Shown one piece after another: positions 60,617 through 64,000 of a stretch of DNA of 64,000 nucleotides. The notes below the pieces were generated by a model, which was not told the origin of the DNA, searched no databases, and saw only the letters and a list, made by a program, of their open reading frames with translations. The stretch is taken from the NCBI GenBank assembly GCA_963663395.1, contig OY760226.1, positions 4,030,001 to 4,094,000 on the forward strand. Direction: 5' to 3'. Position 1 is the stretch's first letter. Every line of letters starts with the position of its first letter. The position numbers and the translations under genes are program-made. This DNA is from Azophilus sp963663395 (GTDB taxonomy: Bacteria > Pseudomonadota > Gammaproteobacteria > Pseudomonadales > Azotimanducaceae).

Positions 60617-60805
60617 GTGAGTACAGAACTGGATGCAATAATCTGCACCACCGTGGGTGTCGGGTTCGCACTCGGAGGGCTGATCGTGCCAGGCCTGACG
60701 ATTCTCCGTCGTGACGTAGCTGACCTGCGCGAGCGAATGGCGCGGCTTGAAGGCCTGTTCAAGGGATTTACCCGCCGCGCCAACCCGCCGCGATTGCCGC
60801 AGTAG
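60617..60805 (+). CDS. Small membrane protein with a C-terminal coiled coil
   Basis: A 62-residue protein: a membrane helix (IICTTVGVGFALGGLIVPGL, about 8-27) followed by a heptad-patterned helix (TILRRDVADLRERMARLEGLF, about 28-48) and a basic tail. The topology mirrors its upstream neighbour (helix then coil, versus coil then helix). GTG 60617 has GGAG about 9 bases upstream. I recall similar tiny proteins in other proteobacteria but know no function. Confidence 0.6.
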   Translation: MSTELDAIICTTVGVGFALGGLIVPGLTILRRDVADLRERMARLEGLFKGFTRRANPPRLPQ

Positions 60806-60849
60806 CAGTTACGGCTATACCTGTACTGACCAGGTAACGCCTACCGCCG

Positions 60850-61815
60850 CTACAACTCCAGCATCACCTTTCCGACCGTCTCGTTGCCCGCCACCAGTTC
60901 GTGGGCGCGCTGCGCCTCCGGCATCGGAATGACGGTTTCGATGATGGGCTGAATGCTGCCTTTCTCGATTTTCGGCCAGACATCCCGCTGCAGTCCGTCC
61001 ATCACCGCCGACTTGGCCGCAATGCTGCGCACGCGCAGGGTCGAGCCGATGATGCGCAAGCGTTTCATCAGCAGCAGCGCCATGTTCAGTTCGGCCTGCG
61101 CGCCGCCCATCAGCCCGATCGCGATCAGGCGGCCGTCCAGGCGCAGGCTCGCCAAGTTGTCGGCGAGGTAACCCGCGCCCACCGGGTCGAGAATCACATC
61201 GAAACCCTCCCCGTCGGTCCACTCGGCAACCTTGTCGGCAAAGGGCCCGTCATGGCGGTTCGAGCCGCCCGAAGCGCCCAGGGCGATACACCGTTCCAGC
61301 TTGGCCTGGCTGCCCACCGTGACGAAACTGGGGTTGTGGCTCTCGCGGCACAACTGGATCGCGGCGGTACCCACGCCGCTTGCACCCGCGTGCAGCAGTA
61401 CCCGCTCACCGGTTGCGAGGCCGGCTTCGCCATAGAGATTCAGATAGGCGGTGGCGAATACCTCCGGCAAGGCCGCCGCTTCCAACAGCCCGACTCCACC
61501 GGGTATGCGCAGCACCTGGCCGGCCGGGGCGACAACGGTTTCCGCGTAGCCGCCACCCGCAAGCAGGGCGCACACTGAATCGCCCGGCGCGACGCGCTGG
61601 ACCCCCTCCCCTACTGCAACCACCTCGCCGGAGCATTCGAGGCCGGGGACATCACTCGCCCCCGGCGGCGGCGGGTATCGTCCGAGAGCCTGCATGAGAT
61701 CGGCGCGGTTGACGGCACTGGCCTTCACCGCGATCTTGACGGTGCCCGGGCCGACCTCCGGTTCGGGCGCCTCGCCCCACACGAGCTTGCCGCTTTCGAT
61801 TGATATTGCCTTCAC
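60850..61815 (-). CDS. NAD(P)H:quinone oxidoreductase, zinc-independent MDR family
   Basis: A 321-residue medium-chain dehydrogenase/reductase of the QOR/PIG3 type. It has the N-terminal GroES-like domain (VKIAVKASAVNRADLMQALGRYPPPPGASDVPGLECSGEV, the PIG3-like signature), no zinc-binding cysteine pattern, and the NADPH-binding GASGVGTAAIQL at about residue 144. C-terminal RVRSIAAKSAVM and GKVMLEL fit. It reduces quinones or enones with NADPH. Confidence 0.88.
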   Translation of the reverse strand: MKAISIESGKLVWGEAPEPEVGPGTVKIAVKASAVNRADLMQALGRYPPPPGASDVPGLECSGEVVAVGEGVQRVAPGDSVCALLAGGGYAETVVAPAGQVLRIPGGVGLLEAAALPEVFATAYLNLYGEAGLATGERVLLHAGASGVGTAAIQLCRESHNPSFVTVGSQAKLERCIALGASGGSNRHDGPFADKVAEWTDGEGFDVILDPVGAGYLADNLASLRLDGRLIAIGLMGGAQAELNMALLLMKRLRIIGSTLRVRSIAAKSAVMDGLQRDVWPKIEKGSIQPIIETVIPMPEAQRAHELVAGNETVGKVMLEL

Positions 61816-61934
61816 TTCGTTCCAGTTCCTTTCAATGTGTCCCTGTTCGGCCAGCCGGTGCTGTCATCGCCCCATTCCAGCAGCAGCGCGGCCGGCATCT
61901 TACCCGCCTTACGAGGCGGTACGCGCCCCGGAGT

Positions 61935-62714
61935 TCACCAGGACATGCGCATCTTCACACCTTCGTCGTGCAGATACCGCTTGAGTTCGCTCACCCTATA
62001 GTCGCCGTAGTGCACCATGGACGCCACCAGTGCCGCATCCGCACCGCCCGCGGTCAGCACTTCCCGGAGGTGTGGTGGTTCACCGGCGCCGCCTGACGCA
62101 ATGACCGGGATGCGAACGGCATCGGCGATCATGGCGGTCAGCCGCAATTCGTAACCGTCACGGGTGCCGTCGGCATCGATCGAGTTGACCACCAGTTCGC
62201 CGGCCCCGAGCCGCTCGCCCTCCAGCGCCCAATCCAGGCCGTCGATGCCCATCGGCGTGCGGCCGCCGTTGATAACGATCTCGTATCCCGACGGGAAGCG
62301 TTCGCTCTGTTCCACGCGGCGGATGTCCATGGACAGCACCACGTTCTGATCGCCGATTGCCTCCGCACATTCCGCGATGAGCGCCGGCCGCTTCACGGCC
62401 GCCGTATTGACGTTGATCTTCTCGGCCCCGGCCAGACGCAGGTCCGTGGCGTCGGCCACCGAACGGACACCGCCTCCGACTGAAAGGGGGATGAACACTT
62501 CCCGGGCAACCGCTTCAACCACATCGAGCATGATCGACCGGTTGTCGCTCGATGCGGTGATGTCGTAGAAAACCAGTTCGTCGAGCCCGTCCGCATAGTA
62601 TTCCCGGGCCTTCTCCACCGGATCGCCGATGTCCTTCGTGTTGACGAACTTGACGCTCTTGGCGAGCTTGCCGTCGCGCACGTCCAGGCAGGCGATCAGG
62701 CGCTTGCTCAACAC
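61935..62714 (-). CDS. hisF: Imidazole glycerol phosphate synthase cyclase subunit
   Basis: A 259-residue TIM barrel. The catalytic Asp11 lies in RLIACLDVRDGKLAKSV, a second catalytic Asp is in VLSMDIRRVEQ (about 130), and phosphate-binding glycines are in LSVGGGVRSV and IASGGAGEPPHL. With HisH it makes imidazole glycerol phosphate and AICAR in histidine synthesis. It lies 55 bases downstream of hisH; hisA, often between or beside them, is not here. Confidence 0.95.
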   Translation of the reverse strand: MLSKRLIACLDVRDGKLAKSVKFVNTKDIGDPVEKAREYYADGLDELVFYDITASSDNRSIMLDVVEAVAREVFIPLSVGGGVRSVADATDLRLAGAEKINVNTAAVKRPALIAECAEAIGDQNVVLSMDIRRVEQSERFPSGYEIVINGGRTPMGIDGLDWALEGERLGAGELVVNSIDADGTRDGYELRLTAMIADAVRIPVIASGGAGEPPHLREVLTAGGADAALVASMVHYGDYRVSELKRYLHDEGVKMRMSW

Positions 62715-62769
62715 GGCGGCAGACCCGGCGATCGCCAGACCAGGGCGATGGACTCAACCCTGACCGGCT

Positions 62770-63402
62770 TCATGGGGTTGACCGTCCCGACCAGCACGCG
62801 AACTTTTCGAGCAGGCGCAGCCCGACCCGGCCGCTCTTTTCCGGGTGAAACTGCGTGGCGAAATAGCTGCCCCAACCTACGGCCGAAGCGAACTCCGTTT
62901 CGTAGTCGGTCAGCGCGCATACGTCTTCGTCGCGGGCCGGCACCGGGTAGTAGCCGTGCACGAAATAGAACTCGTCGCCCCGCTCGACGTCTTCGAGCAG
63001 CGGGTGCGCCCTGACCGGCCGCACCTCGTTCCAGCCCATGTGCGGAATCTTGAGTTCCGGCCGGTCGAACCGGAACCGCCTGACCGCGCCGGGCACGATG
63101 CCCAGGGTCCGGGTGTCCTGCTCTTCGGAGTGGTCCATCGAGATCTGCAGGCCCAGGCAGATGCCCAGCACCGGTTTGCCTGCGCCGATGGCTTTTTTCA
63201 GGGCGTCATCCAGCCCCGCCCTGCGCAGGCTGCGCATGGCACTGCCCGCCGCGCCCACGCCCGGAAAGATGACCCGCTCGGCATCCAGCAGGCGGGCCGG
63301 GTCGCTGCTGACCACGGCACGCACGCCCACTTCCGCGCAGGCGCGCTGCACGCTTTTCAGGTTGCCCGCATCGTAGTCGACGATGAAAACCGGATCGGTC
63401 AC
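62770..63402 (-). CDS. hisH: Imidazole glycerol phosphate synthase glutaminase subunit
   Basis: A 210-residue class I amidotransferase. Catalytic Cys82 is in VLGICLGLQIS, the oxyanion loop is FPGVGAAGSAM (about 46-56), and the His-Glu pair is in ATQFHPEKSG near the C-terminus. It feeds ammonia to HisF, the next gene. Divergent from the GMC oxidoreductase gene. Confidence 0.95.
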   Translation of the reverse strand: MTDPVFIVDYDAGNLKSVQRACAEVGVRAVVSSDPARLLDAERVIFPGVGAAGSAMRSLRRAGLDDALKKAIGAGKPVLGICLGLQISMDHSEEQDTRTLGIVPGAVRRFRFDRPELKIPHMGWNEVRPVRAHPLLEDVERGDEFYFVHGYYPVPARDEDVCALTDYETEFASAVGWGSYFATQFHPEKSGRVGLRLLEKFACWSGRSTP

Positions 63403-63553
63403 GGCGTTGCCCTTCGGTCAGGAGCGGCGATTACACACCGACTGCGCCCGCTAATCCAGCAGTGCCGACTGACTGCCCGGCGGGGCACCGGCGGGCGCGG
63501 TCCTGATATGCTTTCCCGGCCAGGCCCGCCGCGTGCAACAGTCCAGGGTGCCC

Positions 63554-64000
63554 ATGACAGTGTCCGGTAACGATCCAGTAGATGTCCTGATCATCGGCGC
63601 CGGGGCCTCGGGGGCGGCTGTCGCATGGAGCCTGGCCGAGACGCGCATGCACATTGTTTGCATGGAACAGGGCGACTGGACCAACCCGGCCGAATACCCG
63701 ACCAACTACCCGGACTGGGAACAGCGCCTGGACGGCGAAAACAGCATCGACCCCAACGTCCGCGGCCGGCCGGCGGACTATCCGGTAAACAATGACGACT
63801 CGCCCATCTCGGTGGTGAACTTCAACGGTGTGGGCGGCGGCACCATCATGTACGCCGCGCACTTTCCACGGCTGCACCCTTCGGATTTCCGGGTGCGCAG
63901 CCTCGACGGCGTGGCGGACGACTGGCCGGTGAACTACGACCGGCTCGAGCCCTACTATGCCGAGAACGACCGCATGATGGGGGTCTCCGGCCTCGCCGGC
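63554..64000 (+). CDS. GMC-family oxidoreductase, N-terminal part
   Basis: 149 codons run off the right edge. The FAD-binding motif is VLIIGAGASGAAVAW (about 10-24), followed by VCMEQGDW, and SVVNFNGVGGGTIMYAAHFPRLHPSDF is the GMC signature region (the 'vGG.s.hw' block). The spacing suits gluconate/sorbose-dehydrogenase-like members. The gene is divergent from hisH; AGGG lies about 8 bases before ATG 63554. The catalytic C-terminal domain is outside the window. Confidence 0.82.
   Translation, partial: MTVSGNDPVDVLIIGAGASGAAVAWSLAETRMHIVCMEQGDWTNPAEYPTNYPDWEQRLDGENSIDPNVRGRPADYPVNNDDSPISVVNFNGVGGGTIMYAAHFPRLHPSDFRVRSLDGVADDWPVNYDRLEPYYAENDRMMGVSGLAG

Overview
The window looks like one contig of a high-GC, Gram-negative gammaproteobacterium, probably uncultured and possibly marine or host-associated (inference; no rRNA is present to place it). 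Evidence: outer-membrane genes (BamB, LptF/LptG, a TonB-dependent receptor, a Tsx-like channel), the gammaproteobacterial order lptG-lptF / pepA-holC-valS, queA-tgt-yajC-secD-secF, suhB/trmJ-iscR-iscS, and ndk-rlmN-pilF-rodZ-hisS-yfgM-bamB-der, plus guaB-guaA.

Layout. 1-8.6 kb: the edge of a luciferase-like monooxygenase, a sterol C14-reductase-like membrane protein, a DUF1330 protein, a Fic protein whose catalytic His is replaced, a large exported DUF305/beta-propeller fusion and a sodium:solute symporter. 7.7-21.9 kb: accessory metabolism (alpha/beta hydrolases, threonine-dehydratase-like enzyme, second luciferase-like oxidoreductase, amidohydrolase, phytanoyl-CoA dioxygenase), a TonB receptor, an internally deleted sugar-transporter gene, and an unexpected relative of the IpgD/SopB inositol-phosphatase effectors with its catalytic loop missing. 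22-44.9 kb: a dense housekeeping core (purine synthesis, exonuclease VII, GTPase Der, outer-membrane assembly, tRNA and rRNA modification, Fe-S assembly, Sec translocation). 45.0-50.2 kb: tRNA-Leu followed by an accessory segment of broken genes: a frameshifted surface-protein gene, a subtilase remnant, a HipBA toxin-antitoxin pair with an AT-rich control region, a ParE-like fragment and a gutted Tat-exported protein. 50.2-64 kb: outer-membrane channel, thiolase-like enzyme, LPS export permeases, pepA-holC-valS, two tiny membrane/coiled-coil genes, a quinone oxidoreductase, hisH-hisF and the start of a GMC oxidoreductase.

Themes. Genes are tightly packed and often overlap (ATGA or GTGA stop-start overlaps at secD/secF, yfgM/bamB, PhyH/esterase and pepA/holC). 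Among accessory genes the recurring event is internal deletion: two genes keep both ends in frame with the middle missing. Two palindromic, MITE-like elements sit exactly against the stop codons of yajC and valS, and a third partial copy supplies the start codon of a membrane-protein gene. A 53-bp tandem repeat has multiplied the xseA stop/next-gene start junction. A near-consensus type 1 IscR operator precedes iscRS, but no iscU follows and IscS appears to lack its C-terminal tail. I see no CRISPR array, rRNA, complete insertion sequence or integrase.
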